Source: CAWABB01 sp963780165 (lineage in GTDB: Bacteria; Bacteroidota; Ignavibacteria; UBA10030; UBA6906). From it: 64,000 bases of DNA. This document shows, piece by piece, positions 52,581-61,097 of the stretch. The notes beneath the pieces are model-generated. The model worked only from the letters and a program-made list of their open reading frames with translations, was not told where the DNA came from and made no database searches. A program made the translations under genes and the position numbers. Location: contig CAWABB010000007.1 in NCBI GenBank assembly GCA_963780165.1, positions 502,942 to 566,941 on the forward strand, in the 5' to 3' direction. Numbering within the stretch: position 1 is the stretch's first letter; each line of letters begins with the position of its first letter.

Positions 52581-54339
52581 TCAGACCCCGGCGACGCGCA
52601 GGATCATCATGGTGATGTCGTCGGACTGCGAGGCCCGGCCGGCGTGGCGCCGGACATCCTCCGAAATGGCCTCGAGCAGCTCCCGCGGGAGGTTTCTCGC
52701 GGTGGGCACAGACCAGACGCTCCAGCCTGTCTTCGCCGTAGTCGACGCCGTGGGCGTCCATTGCCTCGCTGACGCCGTCCGTGAAAAGTACGATGACATC
52801 GCCGGTATCCAGGCGCGCGACCCCTTCCTCGTACGGCATCATGGTGGGGAGCACGCCAAGGATCATGCCCCCTTTCTCCAGGCGCTCGACCGCTCCGTCG
52901 GAACGAAGGAGATAGGGATGGTTGTGGCCGGCGTTCACGTAGGTCAGGGTCATCGCGTCCACGTCGATGATCCCCCAGAAAAACGTCACGAACTTCGTTC
53001 CGCCGGTATTCTGGCACATGAGGTCGTTCACACGGCTGGTCAACTCCGCCAGCCCCAGCCGCAGGGGCACCAGCGCCCTGATCGTGGCCTGCAGGTTGGC
53101 CATCAGGAGGGCGGCAGGCGTCCCCTTCCCCGACACGTCTCCGATCGCGACCACCCAGCGGTGGTCGTCGACCCGGAGAACGTCGTAGTAGTCGCCCCCC
53201 ACCTGCTTTGATGAGATGTTCGTTGCCGCGATCTCGATCCGGGGAATCGCCGGGAGCACGGTCGGGAGCAGCCCCTTCTGAATCTCACGGGCGATTTTGA
53301 GCTCGTCCTCCATCTTCTGTTTCTCGATCGCGTCGACGAACAGGCGCGCGTTTTCGAGCGAGATAATCGCGAGGTTGGCGAGCGAGGTCAGAAATTCCAG
53401 GTCCGCGGGCCCGTACGGTTCGCGCGAGATCTTTTCGCCGAGCAGGATCATGCCGCGGTTCTGCCCCTGAAGCGCCATGGGGACCACGGCCGCAATGCCG
53501 TTGGCGGCGAGGACGGGGCGCGGATCAGGCCCGTGGCGGACGACCAGGTCCTCGACGCGCACGGCCGTTTTCTGCTTCGACAATTCGGCGAGCAGCTCGC
53601 TCTGGGGCGGGGTCCCGTCGATGCGTGAAGCGGCGACGACCATGTCGGATCCCCGACGCAGGACGACCATATAGCGCTGGACCCCCACCTGTCCGAGGAG
53701 GGAAAAGACGAGGAGGCGCACGAGCTTTTCGGGATCGAGCATGACCCCGAACTCCTTCCCGAGGTCGAACAGCGTGTTCATCTCCTGGACTTTGCGATCG
53801 AGCCGGCGGTTGACCTGCTGGAGGTCGCGCAGGCTATCTCCCTTCGCGACAGCGGCTGCAGCGAGGTTGGCGAACGCGCCAAGATACTCCTCTTCGCGCG
53901 GGCCGATGACTCCTTCGCCCAGCCTGGGGCCGAATCCGAGGATCCCCACCGGCCTGTCATCCGAGATCAGGGGCAGCACGAACGCCACGCCGCGCTCGCG
54001 GAAGAACGACATCCAGGGCTGGCGGGATGAGCCAGGGCGGTCGATACGACGAAGGGCCGCAGGGAGCCGGGGTATCCGGACGGTCTCACCCACCGTGACC
54101 TGCGGGAATCCTTTCACGAGCTCGACGCGATAGTCGTTCGATCCGGTCGCGAGGACGGCCATCCCCCTGCCTGAGCGCAGCTTCCCCATGATGGTGAGGA
54201 GCGCGTGCCCGAGCACGAACGAAAGCTCGAGGCTTTCGTTCACCACCCTGCTGAACTCAAACAGCGCCGACTGGTCGAAATGAGAATCGGAAGGGATTGT
54301 GCGGGCGGGTGCCACGCGGGTCCGGCGTGAAGGGGGCAT
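52581..54339 (-). pseudogene. GAF-GAF-SpoIIE (PP2C) phosphatase with one frameshift
   Basis: Two GAF-like domains (about residues 30-170 and 200-345) and a linker Glu-Leu-Lys-Ile-Ala-Arg-Glu-Ile-Gln-Lys-Gly-Leu-Leu-Pro precede a PP2C domain. This has Gly-Gly-Asp-Tyr-Tyr-Asp, Gly-Asp-Val-Ser-Gly-Lys-Gly and Phe-Thr-Asp-Gly-Val-Ser-Glu metal sites. Near 52693-52695 an extra base in an A run (minus strand) breaks the frame. Removing it gives His-Arg-Glu-Asn-Leu-Pro-Arg-Glu-Leu-Leu-Glu and restores the usual C-terminus Ser-Asp-Asp-Ile-Thr-Met-Met ending at 52581. Without it the frame runs on into the recombinase gene. A sequencing error is likely. It should dephosphorylate a STAS anti-anti-sigma protein. 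Confidence 0.85.
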
Positions 54340-54340
54340 G

Positions 54341-54763
54341 TCAGCGGGCCAGAAACTTGGTCAGGCGAACCTCGTTCAGTTTCCCGGGGCGGATGTCGTA
54401 CTCGACCTTATCCATGAGGGAGCGCATGAGATACACGCCCAGGCCGCCCCGCCTGTAGTGTGTCAGATACTCTTTCATATCCGGTGTTTTGATCCCGTTG
54501 GGATTGAACACCTCGCCCCGGTCACAGATCGCGACGACAAACGCGCCATTGCTGCCCGAGACGCTCACAACGATGTCCTTCTGCGGGTCGAAGTGGTATG
54601 CATGCTTGATGATGTTCGTGCACGCCTCGTCAACGGCCAGAGCGATCTTGCTCACGTCCTCGTCGGCGAAGCCGAACTCCCGCGCTGCCGTGGACACGAA
54701 GTCCCTCACCTCGATCAGGCGGTCGGTGCGACTCTCAATTGTTATCTGCTGTTTCTTCACCAC
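54341..54763 (-). CDS. RsbW-like anti-sigma factor/serine kinase (HATPase)
   Basis: The product is 140 aa. The GHKL ATPase N box is Asp-Glu-Ala-Cys-Thr-Asn-Ile-Ile-Lys-His-Ala-Tyr (about residue 47). The later Cys-Asp-Arg-Gly and Arg-Gly-Gly-Leu-Gly-Val-Tyr-Leu-Met matches G boxes. It is predicted to phosphorylate a STAS partner and bind a sigma factor or other output. It lies 1 nt before the SpoIIE phosphatase gene and 7 nt after the STAS gene. Confidence 0.92.
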   Translation of the reverse strand: MVKKQQITIESRTDRLIEVRDFVSTAAREFGFADEDVSKIALAVDEACTNIIKHAYHFDPQKDIVVSVSGSNGAFVVAICDRGEVFNPNGIKTPDMKEYLTHYRRGGLGVYLMRSLMDKVEYDIRPGKLNEVRLTKFLAR

Positions 54764-54770
54764 CGTGCCG

Positions 54771-55127
54771 TTACTTCTTGCTGTCGAAGAAACGCTTGAC
54801 CGCTTCCTGTTCGTCGCTCAGGATCTCGTACAGCAGCGGGAAGCCGAGCAGGTCGAAGACGTTATAGACCTTGGGCGACATGTTGGTGAGCTTGATGTCC
54901 CCCTTGTTCTTGCGCACGTCCTCGATGAACGCCATGAACACGCCCAGGCCGGCGCTGCTGATGTAGGAGAGGTCGCGGCAGTTCACGATGATGTTGAACC
55001 GCCGGCTGTCCACAAGTCCCTGCAGGGCCTCCTCCAGCCGCGGAGCGGTGTGGGCGTCGAGATAGCCTTTCAGCTCGATCACATTGACCGAGTCCCGCTG
55101 GCGTTGTCCGATTTTGAAATCAGTCAT
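54771..55127 (-). CDS. STAS-domain anti-anti-sigma factor
   Basis: The product is 118 aa. Start 55127 overlaps the stop of the RsbU-like gene (ATGA). Gly-Tyr-Leu-Asp-Ala-His-Thr-Ala-Pro-Arg-Leu-Glu-Glu, then Leu-Ser-Tyr-Ile-Ser-Ser-Ala-Gly-Leu-Gly, where the second Ser is the usual phosphorylation site, and Lys-Val-Tyr-Asn-Val-Phe-Asp-Leu-Leu-Gly at the end. Its phosphorylation state should be set by the flanking kinase and phosphatases. Confidence 0.95.
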   Translation of the reverse strand: MTDFKIGQRQRDSVNVIELKGYLDAHTAPRLEEALQGLVDSRRFNIIVNCRDLSYISSAGLGVFMAFIEDVRKNKGDIKLTNMSPKVYNVFDLLGFPLLYEILSDEQEAVKRFFDSKK

Positions 55128-57280
55128 AATGCTTCCTCCCAGTTCACGCCTGCGCCCGGCGGGCGCCCGGACGGTCCGTGCCATTTCAACACGACGACCG
55201 TCAGGTCGTCGTGGTTCGGCTGATTGCCGGTGAATGCGCGGACCGCGCCGATAATTTCTTCTCGTCCTTCGAGCGCGGAGCCCGACCGGATGCGCGTTCC
55301 GAGCATCTGCAGCCGGTCGTATCCGAACTCGTCACTGCCGCGTCGGGCTTCCGTCAGCCCGTCCGTGTACAGGACGCACACATCCCCCGGAGACAGCGTC
55401 ACCGTCTCCTCTTCGATTGCAGCTTCGAAGGTGCGGAGGTCCCCCAGCCCGATGCCCATCCCGCCCGGCCGGATGTACCGCGCGCCGTCCCGGGAGAGGT
55501 GAAGCAAGGGGCAGTGGCCCGCGCGGGCGACCCGCAGCTGGCCCGTGTGCACGTCCAGAATCACGTAAAGTAAACTAACAAATGAATGCTTGTCAATAGA
55601 GTCTGCCAGCGACTCGTGCGCGCGCACCATGAACTCGCGGGGTGACGAATGCAGGCGGCCCAGTGCCTGGAAGACCCCCTTCACTTCGGACATGTAGAAG
55701 GCAGCCGAGACGCCCTTGCCGGACACGTCTCCGACGATCAGACCGACCTTGTCGGTCCCCAGCTGCATGAAGTCGTAATAGTCGCCGCCGACTTCGAAGG
55801 CCGGCGTGGAGACGGCCTCGATGTCGAGGCCGGACAGACTCGGAACGCTCTGCGGGAGCAGCTTACGCTGCATCTCCTGGGCCAGGAGGATGTCCCGCAT
55901 CAGGCGCTCCCGCTCCAGGGAGCTCTTGATGAGGCGGGAGTTCTCGATCGCGACCGTTGCCTGATCCGCGAAAGCGGAGATCACCTCCACATCATCCTTC
56001 ACGAAGCCGAACGGCATGTCCTTGCGCGCGTACAGGATCCCGATCAGCCCGTTGTGCGACATCAGCGGCACGGCGATCATCGACCCCTTCCCCCTCACCT
56101 TCACCGCCTGCCCCGCACGCGCATCCGTCCCCAGGTCGTCGACCACCACCGGCCGGCGCTCCTCAATCACGCTGTCGCGCAGACTTCGCGACCCGTGCGG
56201 GACGAGAAGATCGATCTCCTCGTGCGCGATGTTCTGCATGCCCACAGCCTGGACGCGGGTCGACGCTCCGGAGTGCGACGGCGGCCCCACGACCGCGCGC
56301 GATCCCTCTTCGTGCGGATGCAGCAGCTCGAGCCAGCAGCTTGTCGCCTCGGAGACATGCATGGTCATGGTCGTCACCGTGTCCACAAGCTCGTTGAAAT
56401 CGAAAACACGGTTGATCAGGCGGCCGAGCGCGTACATCGACGTTACTTCGGTCCGCTTCCTGTCGAACGCCTCCGCCGTCGGAAGATGGAACAGCGTGCT
56501 GATGAACGCCACGCCGGCATACAGGTTCCCGAAGATGAGCGTGATCTGAACGAACTCCTTCAGCGGGTGCGAGTAGTAGAGGAGAGCCCGGCCCGCAAAC
56601 GTGCTGCGCCCGAGAACCACGTTGAGCACCGTCAGCCCAAGAAAGAGCACCAGCGCGTAGATGAGGGTAAATACCTTCTCACGTTTCGAGAGGTAGACGA
56701 TCCATGGAAGCCTGAACGAATTCATGACAGCCGCGGACACCGCGAGCGCAAAGAGCAGGGAGAGGAGGATCGTGCCGTCGAGCGGGCGAACAAACGCCGC
56801 CGTGACCGCGGCGGCAAGCGTGAAACCGTGGAGCAGCATCAGGTTGCGCTCCGTCCCCTTCCGGCGCATCTGCAGGACGAGGTCCCGGATGAACTGCAGA
56901 AGCAGAACGGCGTAGAGGGCCACAAGGACGCCCAGAATCGAGGCGAGGAAGATGCTCGAGTAGTCGAGCGGGAGCAGCATGTAGTTTTTCGCATCGAAGC
57001 CGTCCGTGGGAGCGACCGACACGAGCGCCACCACGGCGACCATGCCGGTGGTCAGCAGGAGCAGGAGACCGAACTTCTTGACGGGCGGCTGCTCGGCGCG
57101 AACCCTGCTGCCCCGCGTCGCGAGAACCAGCAGGACGATGACGCCCGCGGTCAGGATCTCCCGGCTGAACGTGACCGCGCCCGGCTCCAATTCGATGTTC
57201 TTCGCGACCACATCGATCGCGAACTTCACGAGCAGGAGGAAGAAAGCCACGACCCAGTATATGACCCGTCCGATGCGCAT
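55124..57280 (-). CDS. Membrane-anchored GAF-SpoIIE phosphatase (RsbU-like)
   Basis: The product is 718 aa. About eight membrane helices (residues 5-265), a GAF domain (about 285-440) and linker Leu-Leu-Ala-Gln-Glu-Met-Gln-Arg-Lys-Leu-Leu-Pro lead to the PP2C domain. This has Gly-Gly-Asp-Tyr-Tyr-Asp, Gly-Asp-Val-Ser-Gly-Lys-Gly, Tyr-Thr-Asp-Gly-Leu-Thr-Glu and Asn-His-Asp-Asp-Leu-Thr-Val motifs, all intact. It senses a membrane or cytoplasmic signal and controls the STAS protein encoded immediately downstream in a 4-nt overlap. Confidence 0.93.
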   Translation of the reverse strand: MRIGRVIYWVVAFFLLLVKFAIDVVAKNIELEPGAVTFSREILTAGVIVLLVLATRGSRVRAEQPPVKKFGLLLLLTTGMVAVVALVSVAPTDGFDAKNYMLLPLDYSSIFLASILGVLVALYAVLLLQFIRDLVLQMRRKGTERNLMLLHGFTLAAAVTAAFVRPLDGTILLSLLFALAVSAAVMNSFRLPWIVYLSKREKVFTLIYALVLFLGLTVLNVVLGRSTFAGRALLYYSHPLKEFVQITLIFGNLYAGVAFISTLFHLPTAEAFDRKRTEVTSMYALGRLINRVFDFNELVDTVTTMTMHVSEATSCWLELLHPHEEGSRAVVGPPSHSGASTRVQAVGMQNIAHEEIDLLVPHGSRSLRDSVIEERRPVVVDDLGTDARAGQAVKVRGKGSMIAVPLMSHNGLIGILYARKDMPFGFVKDDVEVISAFADQATVAIENSRLIKSSLERERLMRDILLAQEMQRKLLPQSVPSLSGLDIEAVSTPAFEVGGDYYDFMQLGTDKVGLIVGDVSGKGVSAAFYMSEVKGVFQALGRLHSSPREFMVRAHESLADSIDKHSFVSLLYVILDVHTGQLRVARAGHCPLLHLSRDGARYIRPGGMGIGLGDLRTFEAAIEEETVTLSPGDVCVLYTDGLTEARRGSDEFGYDRLQMLGTRIRSGSALEGREEIIGAVRAFTGNQPNHDDLTVVVLKWHGPSGRPPGAGVNWEEAL

Positions 57281-57284
57281 CGGT

Positions 57285-58634
57285 TCAGACTTTCATCTGC
57301 AGCCAGGAACCCCCCCGGTACTTCGCGTAGATCAGCCCCGAATAGGAGATGATGTAGACGGGAAGCGCAAGCCAGGCTCCGCTCAGCCCCCTCTCCCACG
57401 TCACTCCGATCAGGAGGGCGAGCGGCAGGAAGATCACCCAGTGTGTAAGGACTTCAACGATCATAACGAACACGGTGGCCCCGGCCGCCTGGAGAGCGTG
57501 CGCCAGAACGATGCCCGAGGCATAGAAGATCTGCGCGGCCCCGGCGATCTGCAGTATCGGCCGGGCAATGGCAGCCACCTCGTCGCTCGTCGTGATCACG
57601 CCGATCACGGTCTCCGGAATGAGAATGAACACTGCCCCCAGCACCACCGTAAAGTACGTCGCAAGCTTTGCAGCTTCAAGTCCGTACCTCTTCGCAAGAA
57701 TAAAATCTCCGTTCCCCATGCTTTGCCCCACCAGGGTCTGGGCCCCGATCCCGAAGCCGAAACAGGGGAGAAACGACATGAACAGTGCTGTAATGACAAC
57801 CTGGCTTGCCGCCTGCTGGACCGTCCCGATCATCCCCGTGATGGCGACGAAAATCAAGAAACCCAGCAATATGAGGATATTCTGGAACGAAACGGGCATC
57901 GAGATCCGGATGATCTGCTCAATCGAGGCCCGGGAGATCCTCAAACCCTGGTAGTACCTGTATCTTCTTCGGTATTTGGGCAGGAATGTTACGCCGAGGA
58001 AATAGAGCGCTCCGAGCACATTGCTGATCGCCGACGAGGCCCCGGCACCGGCCAGCCCCATGCGTGGGAAACCGAACGACCCGAAGATCAGCAGATAGTT
58101 GAACAGAATGTTCGAGCCGTTAATGATGATCGCCGAGTACATGAACACCTTTGTGTGCCCTATGCCGTTGAAAAACCCACGGTAGGACACAACAAAGAGG
58201 AAGAAGAGCAGGCCGATGAACCGCCACTGCATGTACCCCGTGCCCGCCGTCGCGACCGCGGGGTCGGCGCTGAACAGGTCGAGGATGTGAAACGAGAAGA
58301 GATACCCTGGAATGCCGAATGCAAGGCCGAGGATCACGGCCAGCAAGAGAGAGTCGTTCAGGATGTCGCCCGCGCCCGTGTAGTCCCGCTCGCCGTAGCG
58401 GCGCGCAGCGAGCACGTGCGTGCCCGTCGACAGGCTCGAGAAGACACTGGTAATCGCCCACGTGGCGAGCAGACCGAGTCCCATCGCAGCGAGGACAACG
58501 GTGGTGTTCTCCAGTCGTCCGACCATGGCCGTATCAACGACCGATACGACCATCTGGGCAGAGAGCCCGGCTACCGCAGGGGTCGAGATCTTCAGGACCG
58601 TCCGGGAGAGGGCTCTATCGGGGAGGAGGTTCAT
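57285..58634 (-). CDS. MATE family efflux transporter
   Basis: The product is 449 aa with 12 membrane helices in two related halves. N-terminal Ser-Thr-Pro-Ala-Val-Ala-Gly-Leu, then Val-Asp-Thr-Ala-Met-Val-Gly-Arg-Leu, and the second-half Pro-Val-Ser-Phe-Gln-Asn and Gly-Gln-Ser-Met-Gly-Asn-Gly are standard. It exports cationic drugs or metabolites with Na+ or H+. Its stop is 4 nt before the RsbU-like gene, so the signalling genes may be transcribed with it. Confidence 0.93.
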   Translation of the reverse strand: MNLLPDRALSRTVLKISTPAVAGLSAQMVVSVVDTAMVGRLENTTVVLAAMGLGLLATWAITSVFSSLSTGTHVLAARRYGERDYTGAGDILNDSLLLAVILGLAFGIPGYLFSFHILDLFSADPAVATAGTGYMQWRFIGLLFFLFVVSYRGFFNGIGHTKVFMYSAIIINGSNILFNYLLIFGSFGFPRMGLAGAGASSAISNVLGALYFLGVTFLPKYRRRYRYYQGLRISRASIEQIIRISMPVSFQNILILLGFLIFVAITGMIGTVQQAASQVVITALFMSFLPCFGFGIGAQTLVGQSMGNGDFILAKRYGLEAAKLATYFTVVLGAVFILIPETVIGVITTSDEVAAIARPILQIAGAAQIFYASGIVLAHALQAAGATVFVMIVEVLTHWVIFLPLALLIGVTWERGLSGAWLALPVYIISYSGLIYAKYRGGSWLQMKV

Positions 58635-58675
58635 TTACGAGCGCGGTAGCTCTGGCGCCTCACCGCGTCGCACCC

Positions 58676-59365
58676 CTAGAGGGAGTACTGGACGATGTAG
58701 CGTTCCGCATCCCGGCCGTACGACGTGGCCGGATAGCTCTTCTTCAGGCGCTTCCAGAGCTCAACAGCCTTCTCCTTCTCGCCTGCCGCGGCATAGTTCC
58801 TGGCCGCGTTGTGCAGGAATTCCGGAACGCGAGGATCCGTCGCGGAAGCGGCAGCGGCCTTCTCAAATTCAGCCCCCGCATCCTCGTACTCTTTGAGCGC
58901 CTCGTAGCACGTCCCAAGCCCCGCCCTGCGTGCGGCGTCAAGCAGCCTGTCCGGGGGGGAGAAGCTCCGGTAATGCTCAAGGGCCTCGTCGTACTTGCCC
59001 AGCGCCAGGAGCGAACTCGCAAGCTGGAACCGCGCCAGCTCTCCGCCGGGCGAGGCGCCGAAGTTCTCGACGATCGCGCGCAGCCCCTGAATATTCCGGC
59101 CGGGGACTCCGTCAATGGCAATCTGGTACTGTCCGTTGTCGATGTAGCTCGAGATCGCCCCGAGGGCGGCCTGCGCTTTCTCGCTGGAGTCCGCCCTGTT
59201 CCGGACGTACACGACGACCGCGACTATGACGAGCGCCACCGCCACCAGGACGATGCTGATCGTCCGCTTGTGCTCTTCGTAGTACGACGTCACAGTCGAA
59301 TAGGTCGTTACCAGCCTGTCTTCTTTTAGCTCTTTTCGCGATATCTTTTTCGATGGTCGGAGCAT
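58676..59365 (-). CDS. Membrane-anchored tetratricopeptide protein (YfgM-like)
   Basis: The product is 229 aa. A basic head with Lys-Lys-Ile-Ser-Arg-Lys-Glu-Leu-Lys-Glu-Asp precedes one membrane helix (about 38-55) and TPR repeats (Leu-Ala-Leu-Gly-Lys-Tyr-Asp-Glu-Ala-Leu-Glu-His-Tyr, then Tyr-Glu-Ala-Leu-Lys-Glu-Tyr-Glu-Asp-Ala-Gly). The C-terminus Tyr-Pro-Ala-Thr-Ser-Tyr-Gly-Arg-Asp-Ala-Glu-Arg-Tyr matches outer-membrane-assembly-type TPR ends. Probably a periplasm-facing scaffold. The start was taken at 59365 because a longer frame would run into tRNA-Arg. Confidence 0.85.
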   Translation of the reverse strand: MLRPSKKISRKELKEDRLVTTYSTVTSYYEEHKRTISIVLVAVALVIVAVVVYVRNRADSSEKAQAALGAISSYIDNGQYQIAIDGVPGRNIQGLRAIVENFGASPGGELARFQLASSLLALGKYDEALEHYRSFSPPDRLLDAARRAGLGTCYEALKEYEDAGAEFEKAAAASATDPRVPEFLHNAARNYAAAGEKEKAVELWKRLKKSYPATSYGRDAERYIVQYSL

Positions 59366-59390
59366 ATCTCTGAAGGATTGTGAGTGGTAG

Positions 59391-59464
59391 TGCGCCTGTC
59401 GGGAGTCGAACCCGAAACCTTTGGCTCCGGAGGCCAACACTCTATCCAGTTGAGCTACAGGCGC
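59391..59464 (-). tRNA. tRNA-Arg(CCG)
   Basis: 74 nt. Acceptor GCGCCTG/CAGGCGC, D arm AGCTCAACTGGATAGAGT, anticodon stem TTGGC/GCCAA with loop CTCCGGA (anticodon CCG), T loop TTCGACT, discriminator A, CCA not encoded. The 290 bases after its 5' end (59465-59754) hold no gene I can support. Confidence 0.97.
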
Positions 59465-59754
59465 GAATGCAAAACTTCAACGATCCACGGTAAGTCCTGC
59501 AAAATTCGTCTTGCCAGCTACATGCGGCATTATTCTTCTCAGATTGAGGGCCTCTTCCCCCATGTTGCTTTCCCGGGTCGTCGCATCCTCGATCAGCTCT
59601 CGCGAGGATTGGCCTGGGTTTTTCTCCGTGGTCGAGAGCGATCGTATTCGCATGCGCCCCCTCACATAGCCGACTTGTATCATTTCGTGTGAATGATATG
59701 CATTCGGATGGGCCGTCATCTCATCTACTTGGACGCGTAAGATAGGAGACTCAC

Positions 59755-60784
59755 ATGCCCAAAGAACTAGTGGCCATCGGCCCCAGCCAGCCCGTGCTGC
59801 GTGACTATGGTGAGCGCAAGCCCAGGAGAATGAGGTCCTGGTGCGCACCCAGTTCAGCGCCGCCAAGCACGGCACGGAATCCTTTTTGTACCATGGCAAC
59901 GCGCCCGCCGGAGAAAAGCGGTACGACGCTGACTGGCACCTGTTCGTGGAGCGCGACCAGCCTCGCTCCGGCTTTCCTGTCAGCCTGGGGAATATGTTCG
60001 TGGGCACGGTGGAGGAGGTGGGCAGCCAGGTGGCCGGCCTGAAGCCTGGGGACCGTGTGTATGGCTGGGGCGGGTCGCGCGACAGCTATACCTTGCCTGC
60101 GAGCCGCGTGCGTGTGGCGCCCCCCGAGATGAGCCCCGCGGAGATCGCCTGCCTGGATCCCGCCGAGTTCGCCTATGGCGCCGTGCGCGATGGGGACGTG
60201 CGCGTCGGGGACAACGTGGCCGTCTTTGGGCTAGGGGCCATCGGGCTGATGGTGGTGCAGTTCCTCAAGATCGCCGGGGCTTCTCGCGTATGGGCCATCG
60301 ATCCTATCGCCAGCCGACGGGAGATCGCCGCCAGGTTGGGCGCCGATATCGTCTACGATCCGCGCGACCGATGTGGCGGTGGAGATACGCAAGCTCACGG
60401 GGGGCGCAGGGCTGGACGTAGCCATCGGTCACGGGCTACGTCCGCGGGACTGCACGAGGCGGTGCGCAGCGTTGGCTATATGGGGACGGTGGCGGTGGGG
60501 GCCTGGGCCAAGCCCTCGTCGCCCGCGCTGCGGCTGGGCGAAGAGTTCCACATGAACCGCACGCGCATCATCTCCACCCGCGCCTGTAGCATCCCCGTGG
60601 AAGAGGCCCCGCGCTGGACCTATGAGCGCATCCAGGCCAGCGTTTTGCAGCTCTTTGTGGATCGGCGGCTGCAGGGGGACCCATCGTGCAGCCGGTGGTG
60701 CCCTTTGCCCAGGCCGCGAAGGCATGCGCCACGATCGAGCGCAAGCCTGAGCGATACATCAAGCTGGGCTTCAGCCATCCCTGA
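59755..60784 (+). pseudogene. Zinc-type alcohol/threonine dehydrogenase-like gene with several frameshifts
   Basis: ATG 59755 follows AGGAG. The medium-chain dehydrogenase pattern is clear when frames are stitched together: Met-Pro-Lys-Glu-Leu-Val-Ala-Ile-Gly near the start, Val-Gly-Ser-Gln-Val-Ala-Gly-Leu-Lys-Pro-Gly-Asp-Arg-Val, Phe-Gly-Leu-Gly-Ala-Ile-Gly (NAD fold), Ala-Val-Glu-Ile-Arg-Lys-Leu-Thr-Gly-Gly-Ala-Gly-Leu-Asp-Val-Ala-Ile-Gly, and the end Tyr-Ile-Lys-Leu-Gly-Phe-Ser-His-Pro at 60784. The frame shifts near 59822, 60368, 60430 and 60683. No stops occur within the right frame between shifts, so repeated read errors are possible. The zinc-ligand cysteine of true alcohol dehydrogenases is not seen. 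Confidence 0.75.
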
Positions 60785-60849
60785 ACCAAGCGGTGGGTTA
60801 AGGAATCGTGGCGCGTTTCGGGGCCCAGCGCGCGGAGGGTGAGGGAACC

Positions 60850-60870
60850 GTAGCGTGTTTCGTGCCAGAG
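60850..60870 (+). repeat. 21-bp inverted repeat, left copy
   Basis: Begins GTAGCG and ends GTGCCAGAG; it is the reverse complement of 61039-61059 with one mismatch. A weaker direct copy lies at 60795-60828. Confidence 0.7.
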
Positions 60871-61038
60871 TGTGTCTCGATATACTTTCTGGAGCTGGCT
60901 GGTCCCGTGTGTCTCGACGCCGGTTCCTCTACCCCTACAGAAGAAAACATAAAAACATAGAAAATAACAAAAGGCAGGGATGAAGGATTGGCCGTAGAGG
61001 CTTACACTACCGCACAACGCTCATGGGTCAGCGGATCG

Positions 61039-61059
61039 CCCTCTGGCACGAAACGCGCT
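61039..61059 (-). repeat. 21-bp inverted repeat, right copy
   Basis: Pairs with 60850-60870 (20 of 21 bases). It is extended by a 13-nt segment (61059-61071) that occurs in inverse orientation at 60979-60991. Confidence 0.7.
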
Positions 61060-61097
61060 ACCAATCCTTCATCTATTCCTCCGCAAGGAACTCAATT

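Larger units (their letters stand above)
60785..61097. other. Intergenic stretch with short repeats
   Basis: It holds two inverted copies of a 21-bp repeat and related partial copies (60795-60828; 60979-60991). No gene; a ribosome-binding site AAGGA for the rhamnosidase lies at its right end. Confidence 0.6.

Noticed and set aside
55649..58649. Two long plus-strand frames (567 and 547 codons) opposite the RsbU-like and MATE genes
   Set aside because: Composition is Arg/His/Pro-rich, as antisense frames in GC-rich DNA are; the minus-strand genes have full motifs.
59477..60007. 176-codon minus-strand frame beside tRNA-Arg
   Set aside because: Antisense to the dehydrogenase start and non-coding sequence; no motif or ribosome-binding site.
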